From CAIKKG01 sp037444725 (GTDB lineage: Bacteria > Patescibacteriota > Minisyncoccia > UBA6257 > GWB1-50-10), in NCBI GenBank assembly GCA_037444725.1, contig JBBILW010000018.1, positions 1 through 15,159 of the forward strand: a DNA stretch of 15,159 bases, written 5' to 3'. Below the pieces are notes generated by a model. The model ran no database searches. It was not told the origin of the DNA and saw only the letters and a program-made list of their open reading frames with translations. The first letter of the stretch is position 1, and the number at the start of each line of letters is the position of its first letter. A program made the translations under genes and the position numbers. Positions 7,306 through 13,988 of this stretch are shown piece after piece.

Positions 7306-8379
7306 ATGACCGACTATAACGCAAAACTGAACGAACTCCTCTTAACGACCGTACGCCAGAACGCGTCCGACCTCCACATCGGCGTAGGGCGCAGGCCGAC
7401 CATCCGCGTCGATAGCACGCTCATTCCGCTTGCAAAGGAGACCGTGCTCACGAAAGAAGATGCCGAAGGATTGGTGCTTGCGATTTTGTCGCCGGAACAG
7501 CGTGACCGTTTTTTGAAACTCCGTCAGCTCGATCTTTCGTATAACTACGAGGACAAGGCGCGCTTCCGCGTGAACGTGTTCGTGCAGCGCGGGTTCATGG
7601 CCGCGGCATTGCGTGTGATTCCTTCGCAGATTAAAACAGTGGAAGAATTGAACCTTCCGCCTCTCCTTCACGATTTCGCAAAATTAAGCCAGGGATTTGT
7701 GCTCGTCGTGGGTCCCGCGGGTCACGGCAAATCCACCACGCTTGCGGCGGTTGTCGATGAAATCAACCACACGAAGACCGACCACATTATTACCGTTGAA
7801 GATCCTATCGAATATTTGTTCTCGCAGGATCGCTGTATTATCTCTCAGCGTGAAGTAGGGCAGGACACACTCTCGTTCCACGATGCGCTCCGCGCTATTC
7901 TCCGCCAGGACCCCGATGTCATCATGATAGGTGAGATGCGCGACCCTGAAACAATTGCGACTGCCATGACGGCGGCAGAAACCGGCCACTTGGTGTTTTC
8001 AACACTTCACACGAACTCCGCGTCGCAGACAATCGACCGCATTATCGACAGCTTCCCGCCCGAACAACAGGGCCAGGTTATTTCCCAGCTTGCGTCAACG
8101 CTCGTGGCTATCGTGTCGCAGCGCCTTATTCCGCGCATGGGCGGCGGACGTATTCCCGCAATGGAAATACTCCTCACCAATTCCGCAATCCGCAATCTTA
8201 TCAGAGAGAAGAAGATTTATCAGATTGACCTTGTAATCGAGACGAGCGTGCAGGAAGGCATGATGTCCTTGAATCGTTCGCTTGTGAGCCTCGTGAAGAA
8301 GCGCGAGATTTCGCTCGAGGAGGCGGAACGACATTCTCTAAACCCCGCCGAGCTCCGCATTTTGCTTGAGAGAACATAA
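7306..8379 (+). CDS. pilT: Type IV pilus retraction-type ATPase PilT
   Basis: This 357-residue secretion ATPase lacks the zinc-binding tetracysteine of PilB and has the usual PilT length. Motifs are an N-terminal ASDLHIGVG segment (20-28), Walker A GPAGHGKST (136-144, with His in place of the common Ser), an Asp box VEDPIEY (164-170), Walker B DPDVIMIGEMRD with Glu210, and a His box GHLVFSTLHTN (His228, His235). The C-terminal helix AIRNLIREKKIYQI (294-307) is typical of PilT. The predicted role is pilin depolymerisation, used for twitching, attachment or DNA uptake. The gene follows pilB after 3 bases without a Shine-Dalgarno sequence and is probably the last gene of the pilM-led transcript before the pilC promoter. 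Confidence 0.95.
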   Translation: MTDYNAKLNELLLTTVRQNASDLHIGVGRRPTIRVDSTLIPLAKETVLTKEDAEGLVLAILSPEQRDRFLKLRQLDLSYNYEDKARFRVNVFVQRGFMAAALRVIPSQIKTVEELNLPPLLHDFAKLSQGFVLVVGPAGHGKSTTLAAVVDEINHTKTDHIITVEDPIEYLFSQDRCIISQREVGQDTLSFHDALRAILRQDPDVIMIGEMRDPETIATAMTAAETGHLVFSTLHTNSASQTIDRIIDSFPPEQQGQVISQLASTLVAIVSQRLIPRMGGGRIPAMEILLTNSAIRNLIREKKIYQIDLVIETSVQEGMMSLNRSLVSLVKKREISLEEAERHSLNPAELRILLERT

Positions 8380-8403
8380 GAGGCGAGTGCCACGGATGCG
8401 TGC

Positions 8404-8412
8404 TGGTATAAT
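8404..8412 (+). promoter_or_regulatory. Extended -10 promoter of pilC (TGG-TATAAT)
   Basis: TGGTATAAT is a perfect extended -10 located in the 42-base pilT-pilC gap. TATAAT (8407-8412) is followed by only 9 bases (aaataagga) before the pilC ATG at 8422, so the transcript would start about at the initiation codon. No good -35 hexamer was found at 16-18 bases spacing, which is acceptable for an extended -10 promoter. Confidence 0.65.
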
Positions 8413-8421
8413 AAATAAGGA

Positions 8422-9627
8422 ATGAAATTCAGTTACAAAGCGCGAACAAAGGAAGGCGAACTCCAGGTGGGTAACGTGGAGGCGGCTTCGCACGATGCCG
8501 CCGCAGCGATATTGCTGGGGCATGAGCTTTTTGTACTAAGCGTGGAAGCGGTCCGCGAGGACTCAATGCTCACGCGCCTCACGAACTTCTTTGAGCGGGT
8601 GAAGATGATGGATATCATGATTTTCACGCGCCAGTTCGCTACACTCCTCTCTTCGCAGGTACCGGTGGGCGAAAGTTTGCGGAGTCTCTACGCGCAGACG
8701 ACGCGACCGGTGCTTAAGGAAATCATTACCGAAATCGCATCCGATGTTGATTCGGGTTTCTCGCTTTCGCAGGCGCTTGGCCGCCACCCAGGCGTATTTT
8801 CTGAATTTTATGTGAACATGGTGAAGTCCGCCGAGGTGACGGGACGCCTCAGCGAAATTTTGGATTTCCTTGCGGATTATTTGGAAAAGCAGTCCATTCT
8901 CGTCGGCAAGCTGCGCAACGCGCTCATTTATCCGGCGTTCGTGGTCGGCCTTTTCATTATCGTGGTGTTCGTCATGATGACGATGGTGTTGCCGCAGATG
9001 ATGCCCATTTTTACCGAATCGAAGGTGGAGCTGCCGCTCGCAACAAAAATAGTCATCGGCATCAGCGGATTCCTGTCCGGATACTGGTGGATTATGCTCA
9101 TTGTCGCTGTCGTGTCGGTTGTTCTTTTCATCGATTACATGCAGACGGCGGAAGGAAAGGCGATTGTGGACGAGATAAGCTTGCGTCTGCCCATTTTCGG
9201 CACGCTCTTCCAATTCTTATACCTCGCGCGTTTTGCCGAATCGACCAAGGTGCTCATCCAGGGAGGTCTGACGATTCCGCAGGCAGTGGAAATCTCTTCG
9301 CATACCATCGGCAACTACGTCTATCGCGATATTTTGCATGAAACGGCTCAAAATATTCGTAAGGGGCAGCTTCTCTCGCAAGCCTTGAAGGATGCTCCCT
9401 ACTTCCCCCCGCTCGTCGGCCAGCTTATCGCGGTAGGTGAGTCAACGGGGCGTCTTGAGGTTTTGCTTTCTAAAATCAGTGATTATTACGGTCGGCAGGT
9501 GGATGATAAGGTGGGAAACCTCGTGGAGCTCATTCAGCCGGCGCTCCTCGTGGTCATCGGTGTAATGGTTGCCGGTCTTTTTGCCGCCATTCTATTACCG
9601 CTCTATAACCTTACAAACTCGATATAG
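8422..9627 (+). CDS. pilC: Type IV pilus inner-membrane platform protein PilC (GspF family)
   Basis: This polytopic membrane protein sits at the base of the pilus and couples PilB/PilT to pilin assembly. The 401-residue length is normal. It has two T2SSF domains, ~65-190 (FTRQFATLLSSQVPVGESL) and ~265-392 (LARFAESTKVLIQGGLTI, then VGESTGRLEVLL), and membrane segments at about 168-192, 215-240 and 372-395. The N-terminal YKARTKEGELQVG stretch is the usual start of PilC. It follows pilT by 42 bases and has its own extended -10 promoter. AAGGA touches the ATG directly, too close to act as a normal ribosome binding site. Confidence 0.96.
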   Translation: MKFSYKARTKEGELQVGNVEAASHDAAAAILLGHELFVLSVEAVREDSMLTRLTNFFERVKMMDIMIFTRQFATLLSSQVPVGESLRSLYAQTTRPVLKEIITEIASDVDSGFSLSQALGRHPGVFSEFYVNMVKSAEVTGRLSEILDFLADYLEKQSILVGKLRNALIYPAFVVGLFIIVVFVMMTMVLPQMMPIFTESKVELPLATKIVIGISGFLSGYWWIMLIVAVVSVVLFIDYMQTAEGKAIVDEISLRLPIFGTLFQFLYLARFAESTKVLIQGGLTIPQAVEISSHTIGNYVYRDILHETAQNIRKGQLLSQALKDAPYFPPLVGQLIAVGESTGRLEVLLSKISDYYGRQVDDKVGNLVELIQPALLVVIGVMVAGLFAAILLPLYNLTNSI

Positions 9628-9635
9628 TGTATAAT
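9628..9635 (+). promoter_or_regulatory. Predicted -10 promoter of the first pilin gene (TG-TATAAT)
   Basis: TGTATAAT lies directly after the pilC stop codon (9625-9627). A start near 9642 would give a leader of about 52 bases before the pilin ATG. The segment tataatagaaggaat resembles the pilC promoter segment tataataaataaggaat. No clear -35 element was found (TTACAA at 9611-9616 is too close). An own promoter fits a highly expressed major pilin. Confidence 0.55.
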
Positions 9636-9641
9636 AGAAGG

Positions 9642-9693
9642 AATCATAAAAGGTCGGTGTAAGTCACAATAAATATCAACAACGAATACAACA
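9642..9693 (+). promoter_or_regulatory. Predicted 5' leader of the first pilin, CAA-rich and without Shine-Dalgarno
   Basis: The ~52 bases between the predicted transcription start and the pilin ATG are A/C-rich. CAACAAC and ACAACA stand immediately before the ATG, and AACAACAG follows it. There is no purine-rich ribosome binding site at the usual distance (AAAAGG at ~9648-9653 is about 40 bases away) and no strong hairpin. It is probably an unstructured leader that favours initiation. Confidence 0.35.
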
Positions 9694-10101
9694 ATGAACA
9701 ACAGACAAGGTTTTACCCTTATCGAAATGCTTGTGGTGGTCGCGATTATCGGTCTTTTGAGCTCGGTCGTGGTGGTTGGTTTGAGCGGTGCGCGCCAGAA
9801 AGCGCGTGATGCGAAGCGTTTGGCGGATATCCAGCAGATTATGAACTCTGCGGAGATTCAGTTCAGCACGGGAGGCTATCCCTCCTTCGCATCCGGCAAA
9901 GTAAAATTGCCCGCAGCGCCTCAGAGCGGAGAAGTGTACTACTATGAAGGTAATGCAACGTCAGCGGCAGCATTGGCATGCATGGAAACGAGTGAAAACG
10001 GAGCGGTGGCAACATTGCCAGCTGGCTGTAACTTGATTTCGCCGACTCCTTCATGCACGGGCGGAAGACCGAATTACTTCTGCAAGACAAGCGGTCAATA
10101 A
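9694..10101 (+). CDS. Type IV pilin, first of a tandem pair (likely major pilin)
   Basis: This 135-residue class III prepilin has a short leader MNNRQG, with predicted PilD cleavage between Gly6 and Phe7. The mature protein starts FTLIEMLVVVAIIGLL with Glu at +5, the residue needed for pilin packing. The hydrophobic helix (~7-30) continues into an amphipathic helix with GARQKARDAKRLADIQQI, the GspG/PilA style of Gram-positive and CPR pilins. The C-terminal globular part is small, with four cysteines (96, 112, 121, 130), enough for two disulfides if exported to an oxidising space. Its own promoter and leader, and its first place in the pilin block, suggest the major subunit, but the second pilin could also fill that role. 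Confidence 0.9.
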   Translation: MNNRQGFTLIEMLVVVAIIGLLSSVVVVGLSGARQKARDAKRLADIQQIMNSAEIQFSTGGYPSFASGKVKLPAAPQSGEVYYYEGNATSAAALACMETSENGAVATLPAGCNLISPTPSCTGGRPNYFCKTSGQ

Positions 10102-10114
10102 TCATTCATAAATC

Positions 10115-10561
10115 ATGAAACGCTCAGGCTTCACATTAATTGAAATGTTAGTCGTCGTCGCAATCATCGGATTGCTCTCTTCGACGATTCTTGTGGGCCT
10201 TGGCGATGCAAGGCGGCGCGCACGCGATGCACGCCGTCTTGCTGATATTAGGCAGGTGCAGAACGGTCTTGAGAACCTCTATTCTACGTCTCGTGCGTAT
10301 CCAAAATCGGAAGAGTTGTATGATCTCATTAAAGAATTGCCGACAGATCCTCAGGGCGGCAGGTATGGATACATTCGAGTGAACTCGAATGCGTATATAC
10401 TTGGCGCGTGTTTGGAGAATACTCGGGCGCCGGAAATAAACAGTTATTCGCGAACGGATGCGGCGAACTATGACGTGAGCCCGCAGGGGAGCATGCAGGA
10501 ACCGCCGACGCAGTGCACGTGTGAGAGTCCGAATGCGTATTGCGTGAATGTAGGATTGTAA
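10115..10561 (+). CDS. Type IV pilin, second of a tandem pair (GspG-like)
   Basis: This 148-residue prepilin has leader MKRSG and predicted cleavage between Gly5 and Phe6. Mature FTLIEMLVVVAIIGLL is identical to the first pilin over this stretch, with Glu at +5. Similarity continues through ARRRARDARRLADIRQ and into the C-terminus, where both proteins share an ACxE segment and a CTxxxPNxxC loop (Cys134 to Cys143 here). This copy keeps the usual GspG/CPR-pilin segment AYPKSEELYDLIKELPTDPQGG that the first copy has lost. It lies 13 bases after the first pilin, and its stop codon overlaps the pilD start by one base (TAATG). It is either an alternative or a minor subunit. Confidence 0.9.
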   Translation: MKRSGFTLIEMLVVVAIIGLLSSTILVGLGDARRRARDARRLADIRQVQNGLENLYSTSRAYPKSEELYDLIKELPTDPQGGRYGYIRVNSNAYILGACLENTRAPEINSYSRTDAANYDVSPQGSMQEPPTQCTCESPNAYCVNVGL

Positions 10562-11466
10562 TGAATATCGTCTATTACTCACTTTTGTTTGTTGCGGGGC
10601 TTGCGCTCGGCAGTTTCGCGAATGTGCTCATTCTCCGCTACGATCCGGAGAGAAATGTATTTTCAGGCCCCAGCCTTTCGGGTCGTTCGCATTGCATGCA
10701 GTGCAGGCGTACGTTGCGATGGTACGAGCTTATTCCGGTCGTAAGTTTTGTGGTGCAGCGAGGAAAGTGCACCTCGTGCGGTGTAGCACTCACAGTACAG
10801 TATCCGCTTGTTGAGCTTGCGGGAGGAGCGATTCTCGCGGGCGTTCCTTATTTTTTAAATCGATTCTATGGCGTTGCGGCCGTGCATTTTTTTGCGCTCC
10901 TCGCGCCGTACTGGTATTACATTATTGTGGCCGGCTGGGTGGCGATCTTTTTCATTCTACTCCTCATCACCGTCATCGATCTCCGCCACTATCTTATTCC
11001 CAACGAGTTGAATGTATTGATTGGCCTCATTGGCGCTATAAATGCGGGTATTATGGCGCTCAATCCCCAAGGTCTTCTTTTCCAGTTCAGGGACTCGTTT
11101 TTGCAGCAGTACGTGCTCTTACTCTCTCCATTTCAGAACATAATTGCAAACCATCTCTTGGGTGCTGTGGTCGGCTTCGCATTTTTCTTGATGTTGAGCC
11201 TCGCCACGAACGGCAGGGGGATAGGCTTTGGCGATGTGAAGTTGGCACTCGCAGCCGGATTGGCGCTCGGTTGGCCGGACGTCGGACTCACGATTATGCT
11301 CTCGTTCATAATCGGCGGTATCGTGAGCGTGGGGCTCATGCTCTTCAGGAAGAGTCATATGCGGGACAAGGTTCCTTTTGCGCCCTTTTTCACACTCGGA
11401 TTTGCACTCACGTTCTTCTTCGGGCACTCGATTTTGAGCGCCTACTTCGGCTTATTCCATTTGTAA
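10561..11466 (+). CDS. pilD: Prepilin peptidase / N-methyltransferase PilD
   Basis: This polytopic aspartyl protease cleaves the leader of type IV prepilins and methylates the new N-terminus. The 301-residue protein has GSFANVLILR (17-26, matching the family's GSFLNV-R motif) and a cytoplasmic zinc-binding loop with CMQC (45-48) and CTSC (70-73), needed for the methylase domain. The catalytic aspartates are Asp140 in VIDLRHYLIPNE and Asp225 in GFGDVKL. A C-terminal PFAPFFTLG segment is also present. Several membrane segments are visible. The start at 10561 overlaps the preceding stop by one base. An upstream in-frame ATG at 10540 would lie inside the pilin coding region and is less likely. 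The substrates are presumably all six prepilin-like proteins encoded around it. Confidence 0.95.
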   Translation: MNIVYYSLLFVAGLALGSFANVLILRYDPERNVFSGPSLSGRSHCMQCRRTLRWYELIPVVSFVVQRGKCTSCGVALTVQYPLVELAGGAILAGVPYFLNRFYGVAAVHFFALLAPYWYYIIVAGWVAIFFILLLITVIDLRHYLIPNELNVLIGLIGAINAGIMALNPQGLLFQFRDSFLQQYVLLLSPFQNIIANHLLGAVVGFAFFLMLSLATNGRGIGFGDVKLALAAGLALGWPDVGLTIMLSFIIGGIVSVGLMLFRKSHMRDKVPFAPFFTLGFALTFFFGHSILSAYFGLFHL

Positions 11467-11541
11467 GGAGAGGCGCCTGATTTTTCACTCTTTGTGCCCC
11501 TATGTGTTGCGCAGGAGGCCGTTCATTTTTCATGCGCGCAC

Positions 11542-11549
11542 TGTATAAT
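11542..11549 (+). promoter_or_regulatory. Predicted -10 promoter of the minor pilin operon (TG-TATAAT)
   Basis: CTGTATAATAAAGAG in the 95-base gap after pilD contains a perfect TATAAT (11544-11549) preceded by TG, as at the first pilin. It lies 12 bases before the preferred start codon at 11562, so the leader would be only about 6 bases. A good -35 was not found. Confidence 0.6.
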
Positions 11550-11561
11550 AAAGAGAAGAGC

Positions 11562-12170
11562 ATGCAGCGCATGAAGACACTCATACGAATAATTGCGGAG
11601 CGCGTCCGTGATCGACGCGGTTTTTCGCTCATGGATATCATTGTGGCGACGGCAATCATCGCGATGATTACGAGTATTTCCATCAACTACAATCACTCCA
11701 CCGAGGAGCAGCTGCGCGTGTTCAAGTCTCAGGCGCTTATCACGGGCGCAATCAACCGCGCGAAATCTTTTGCGGCGGAACGCTATATCGGCAAGAATGT
11801 TCCCGTAGGAAGTTTTGCATGCGCCTTCGGCGTCCATTTTGATACCGTAGGCGGGAAGGTGGTCATATTTGAAGACATCAAGCCCTCGACCACTATTTTT
11901 ACGTGCCTGAATGCCGACGGGTCCTACTCGCCGTCTCAAAACGTATCCGGCGGGTTTTTCAACAGCCCAAGCGAAACAATCGAGGAGGTGCCGCTGGATT
12001 CGGGAGTGGCGTTGTCGTTGCCGAACGGCGGAGCTGATGTGATATTCATCCCGCCCGATCTTTCTGCGTCGACCACTGGGACATTTCCGGTCATTGCGCG
12101 CGTAACAAGCGCAAGCGGGAAGTTCGGCGATGTGTCTATAATTAACGGAGGACAGGTCATTACGAAATAA
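11562..12170 (+). CDS. Minor pilin-like protein, GspH/FimT type, with Asp at mature +5
   Basis: This is a 202-residue prepilin-like protein. The long basic leader (MQRMKTLIRIIAERVRDRRG) ends at Gly20, and the predicted mature start is FSLMDIIVATAIIAMIT. The residue at +5 is Asp rather than the nearly invariant Glu. The hydrophobic helix is followed by a beta-rich domain, with VGSFACAFGVHF and VALSLPNGGADVIFIPPD typical of the GspH fold. It is the first gene of a GspH-I-J-K-like set, the order used for priming tip complexes in type II secretion and type IV pili. The start at 11562 is chosen because a TATAAT box ends at 11549. ATG 11571 is also possible, and ATGs at 11502 and 11532 would lie upstream of or overlap the promoter. 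Confidence 0.78.
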   Translation: MQRMKTLIRIIAERVRDRRGFSLMDIIVATAIIAMITSISINYNHSTEEQLRVFKSQALITGAINRAKSFAAERYIGKNVPVGSFACAFGVHFDTVGGKVVIFEDIKPSTTIFTCLNADGSYSPSQNVSGGFFNSPSETIEEVPLDSGVALSLPNGGADVIFIPPDLSASTTGTFPVIARVTSASGKFGDVSIINGGQVITK

Positions 12171-12171
12171 C

Positions 12172-12657
12172 ATGTCACGCCGCGCGAAACACAACGAAGG
12201 ACAAATAATGATCGAGTCTATTGTCGCGATAAGCATCGCGCTTACCGCACTCGTCTCGGCGCTTTCGCTCGTGTCGAACTCGCTGCATTACAATACGGAG
12301 GCAGACCAGAAACTCGTCGGCTCGCATCTAGCGGCGGAAGGAATTGAGATCGTGCGCGATTTGCTCGATAGGGATTTCGCGGCGGGCGCGGTGTGGGGGA
12401 GCAGTCTTCCGCCAAGTCCCTTTCAGGTGAGCTATGATACTGCGGCGGCAATTACGACGCAGAACGGTAATCCTCTCTGGTACAACAACGGGACGTACTC
12501 GTACCAGCAGGTTGGTACTTCAATAAACAGCCATTTCATCCGCAACATCACGGCGACAAAAATAGGCGCGAACGAGGTGAGCGTCAGTTCAACAGTAACC
12601 ATAGCGGGCATGGATCCGATTGTCATCGAGGACCACTTCTATAACTGGCGCCAATAA
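12172..12657 (+). CDS. Minor pilin-like protein, GspI/PilV type
   Basis: This 161-residue prepilin-like protein starts one base after the previous stop. The leader ends at Gly10. The mature start is QIMIESIVAISIALTALVSAL, so +1 is Gln instead of Phe but Glu is kept at +5. After the helix comes AAEGIEIVRDLLDRDFAAG, the typical GspI/PilV pattern of CPR minor pilins, and then a small domain ending in DHFYNWRQ. It is expected to insert into the tip complex with its neighbours. The specific I/PilV assignment rests on position and the AEGIEIVRD motif. Confidence 0.78.
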   Translation: MSRRAKHNEGQIMIESIVAISIALTALVSALSLVSNSLHYNTEADQKLVGSHLAAEGIEIVRDLLDRDFAAGAVWGSSLPPSPFQVSYDTAAAITTQNGNPLWYNNGTYSYQQVGTSINSHFIRNITATKIGANEVSVSSTVTIAGMDPIVIEDHFYNWRQ

Positions 12658-12662
12658 CCCAT

Positions 12663-13280
12663 ATGAAGATAATAAAGGACAATGGAGGTTTCACGATTCT
12701 TGAGCTCATGGTAGCGCTCACGGTTTTTTCTATCGCGATGTCCATTATCAGCGGGCTTTTTATCCAGACATTGCATACGCAGAAAATTCTTGCGGCCGCA
12801 ATCGAATCAAGCAGCAACACAAGTCTCATGCTTGAGCAGCTCTCCCGCGAGATAAGGCTCGGTTATAACTTCACTACATCAACGAATTCGTGCGGTCCGC
12901 TACTTACCGATTTTTCCTCCGGTATCGCATTCCGCCGTTTCCGCGGCGCAGGAACGGCAGTTGTGGTATACGAATGGAATAAGACTTCGAGCACCCTTGC
13001 GCGCACCGAGGAGATGGGAGCTACCGCGGAAGTAACGTCGGAAAATGTAATGGCAAACCGCATCTGCTTCCGCGTTACGCAGAACGGTTCTGCGGGGAAT
13101 CCATGGCTTATAACGATTGTCGGCAATATTTCACCCCGTAATCTGGGAGTGGAAGGAAGGGGCGCGAATCTGGAAACCACTATCAGTTCGCGTGTGCTGC
13201 CGAGCGATATTTCTTCGATTGCGACATGCCCCGCGGGATGGTCCGCGCGGTTTCCGCAATACTCGACTTGTCCGTTTTAA
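12663..13280 (+). CDS. Minor pilin-like protein, GspJ/PilW type
   Basis: This 205-residue prepilin-like protein starts 5 bases after the previous gene. The leader MKIIKDNGG is cleaved before FTILELMVALTVFSIAMSII, with Glu at +5. The sequence then continues with LEQLSREIRLGYNF, the typical GspJ/PilW motif (a helix leading into a beta-sandwich). The ectodomain has a STLARTEE strand and four cysteines (NSC, RIC, ATC, STC), two of them close to the C-terminus. It would be the third member of the H-I-J-K-like tip complex. Confidence 0.82.
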   Translation: MKIIKDNGGFTILELMVALTVFSIAMSIISGLFIQTLHTQKILAAAIESSSNTSLMLEQLSREIRLGYNFTTSTNSCGPLLTDFSSGIAFRRFRGAGTAVVVYEWNKTSSTLARTEEMGATAEVTSENVMANRICFRVTQNGSAGNPWLITIVGNISPRNLGVEGRGANLETTISSRVLPSDISSIATCPAGWSARFPQYSTCPF

Positions 13281-13289
13281 ATATCACGT

Positions 13290-13985
13290 ATGAGCTTCTT
13301 TAACGAATTGCGAGCCAATAGATCGGGTCAGTCGCTGCTCTTGAGTGTGATGGTAATCGGTGGTGTGCTGATAGGCGCGACGTCCATTGCCGGATTGCTT
13401 ATGCGATACCAGATTCGCCAGACGAATGATGTAGTGAATTCGACTAAGGCATTTTTTGCGGCGGATGCAGGCGTCGAGAGAGAAACGTACAGCATTTTGA
13501 ATGCGGCGCCGGAGCCGACTTTTTCGAACGGCGCGACGGTAACGTCTTCATGGGCGGTTGCGGGCTCTAATATTGTGGTGCGATCGCAAGGAGAAGCGGG
13601 CGGCGCCGTGCGCGCACTTGAGTCGTACATTTCATCTGCCCAATCCGCGCCGACGCCTCAGCCGCAAATTACGCAGTTCGATGTTTCGGGGAACGTAAAT
13701 CTGGTGTCGACCCCTTGTTCCGGCACGTGCCAGTATAGAACAGGAAATCCGGACACGACCGCCCCCGTCGCATCTCCCGCAAACATAACAATCACATGGG
13801 CCAGCAATAATGCAACGACGTGCGATGGCACGTCGAATCCCGCAGGAATCTGGACCGCTTCAGGTCTTAGCGGCTCAAACGTGGTAGACATCGGTGCTCA
13901 AAATCCCCCTATCACCTTTACGCTCGTGTGCTCGTTGGGAACTGTTTCGGCAAGCACATCGACCGTTATCACTTTTACTCCGTAA
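13290..13985 (+). CDS. GspK/PilX-type minor pilin with C-terminal Ig-like extension
   Basis: This 231-residue protein has leader MSFFNELRANRSG and a predicted mature start QSLLLSVMVIGGVLIGATS. Position +1 is Gln and +5 is Leu, so the conserved Glu is absent, as in GspK. It then shows KAFFAADAGVERETY (53-67), the hallmark of the PilX/GspK N-terminus in CPR and Gram-negative pili. After a Pro-rich linker (~119-127) there is an extra domain (~129-231) with ITWASNNATTC, GIWTASGLSGS and FTLVCSLGTVSAST. This pattern is seen in Ig-like modules of Parcubacteria surface proteins, with Cys178 and Cys214 likely paired. Absence of Glu at +5 places the protein at the outermost tip in the type II secretion model, so the Ig-like module could be a tip adhesin. 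That last step is inference. Confidence 0.78.
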   Translation: MSFFNELRANRSGQSLLLSVMVIGGVLIGATSIAGLLMRYQIRQTNDVVNSTKAFFAADAGVERETYSILNAAPEPTFSNGATVTSSWAVAGSNIVVRSQGEAGGAVRALESYISSAQSAPTPQPQITQFDVSGNVNLVSTPCSGTCQYRTGNPDTTAPVASPANITITWASNNATTCDGTSNPAGIWTASGLSGSNVVDIGAQNPPITFTLVCSLGTVSASTSTVITFTP

Positions 13986-13988
13986 CGC

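Noticed and set aside
8563..9213. 216-codon minus-strand open frame opposite pilC
   Set aside because: Its product is His/Arg/Asp-rich low-complexity sequence from reverse reading of membrane-protein codons. pilC is certain on the other strand.
11467..11490. GC-rich palindrome aggcgcct followed by a T-run after pilD, as a possible terminator
   Set aside because: The palindrome is continuous and leaves no loop, so no stable hairpin forms. Only a weak termination role could be argued.
11523..12236. 237-codon minus-strand open frame opposite the gspH-like gene
   Set aside because: It has no domain or context and overlaps a well-supported minor pilin gene and its promoter.
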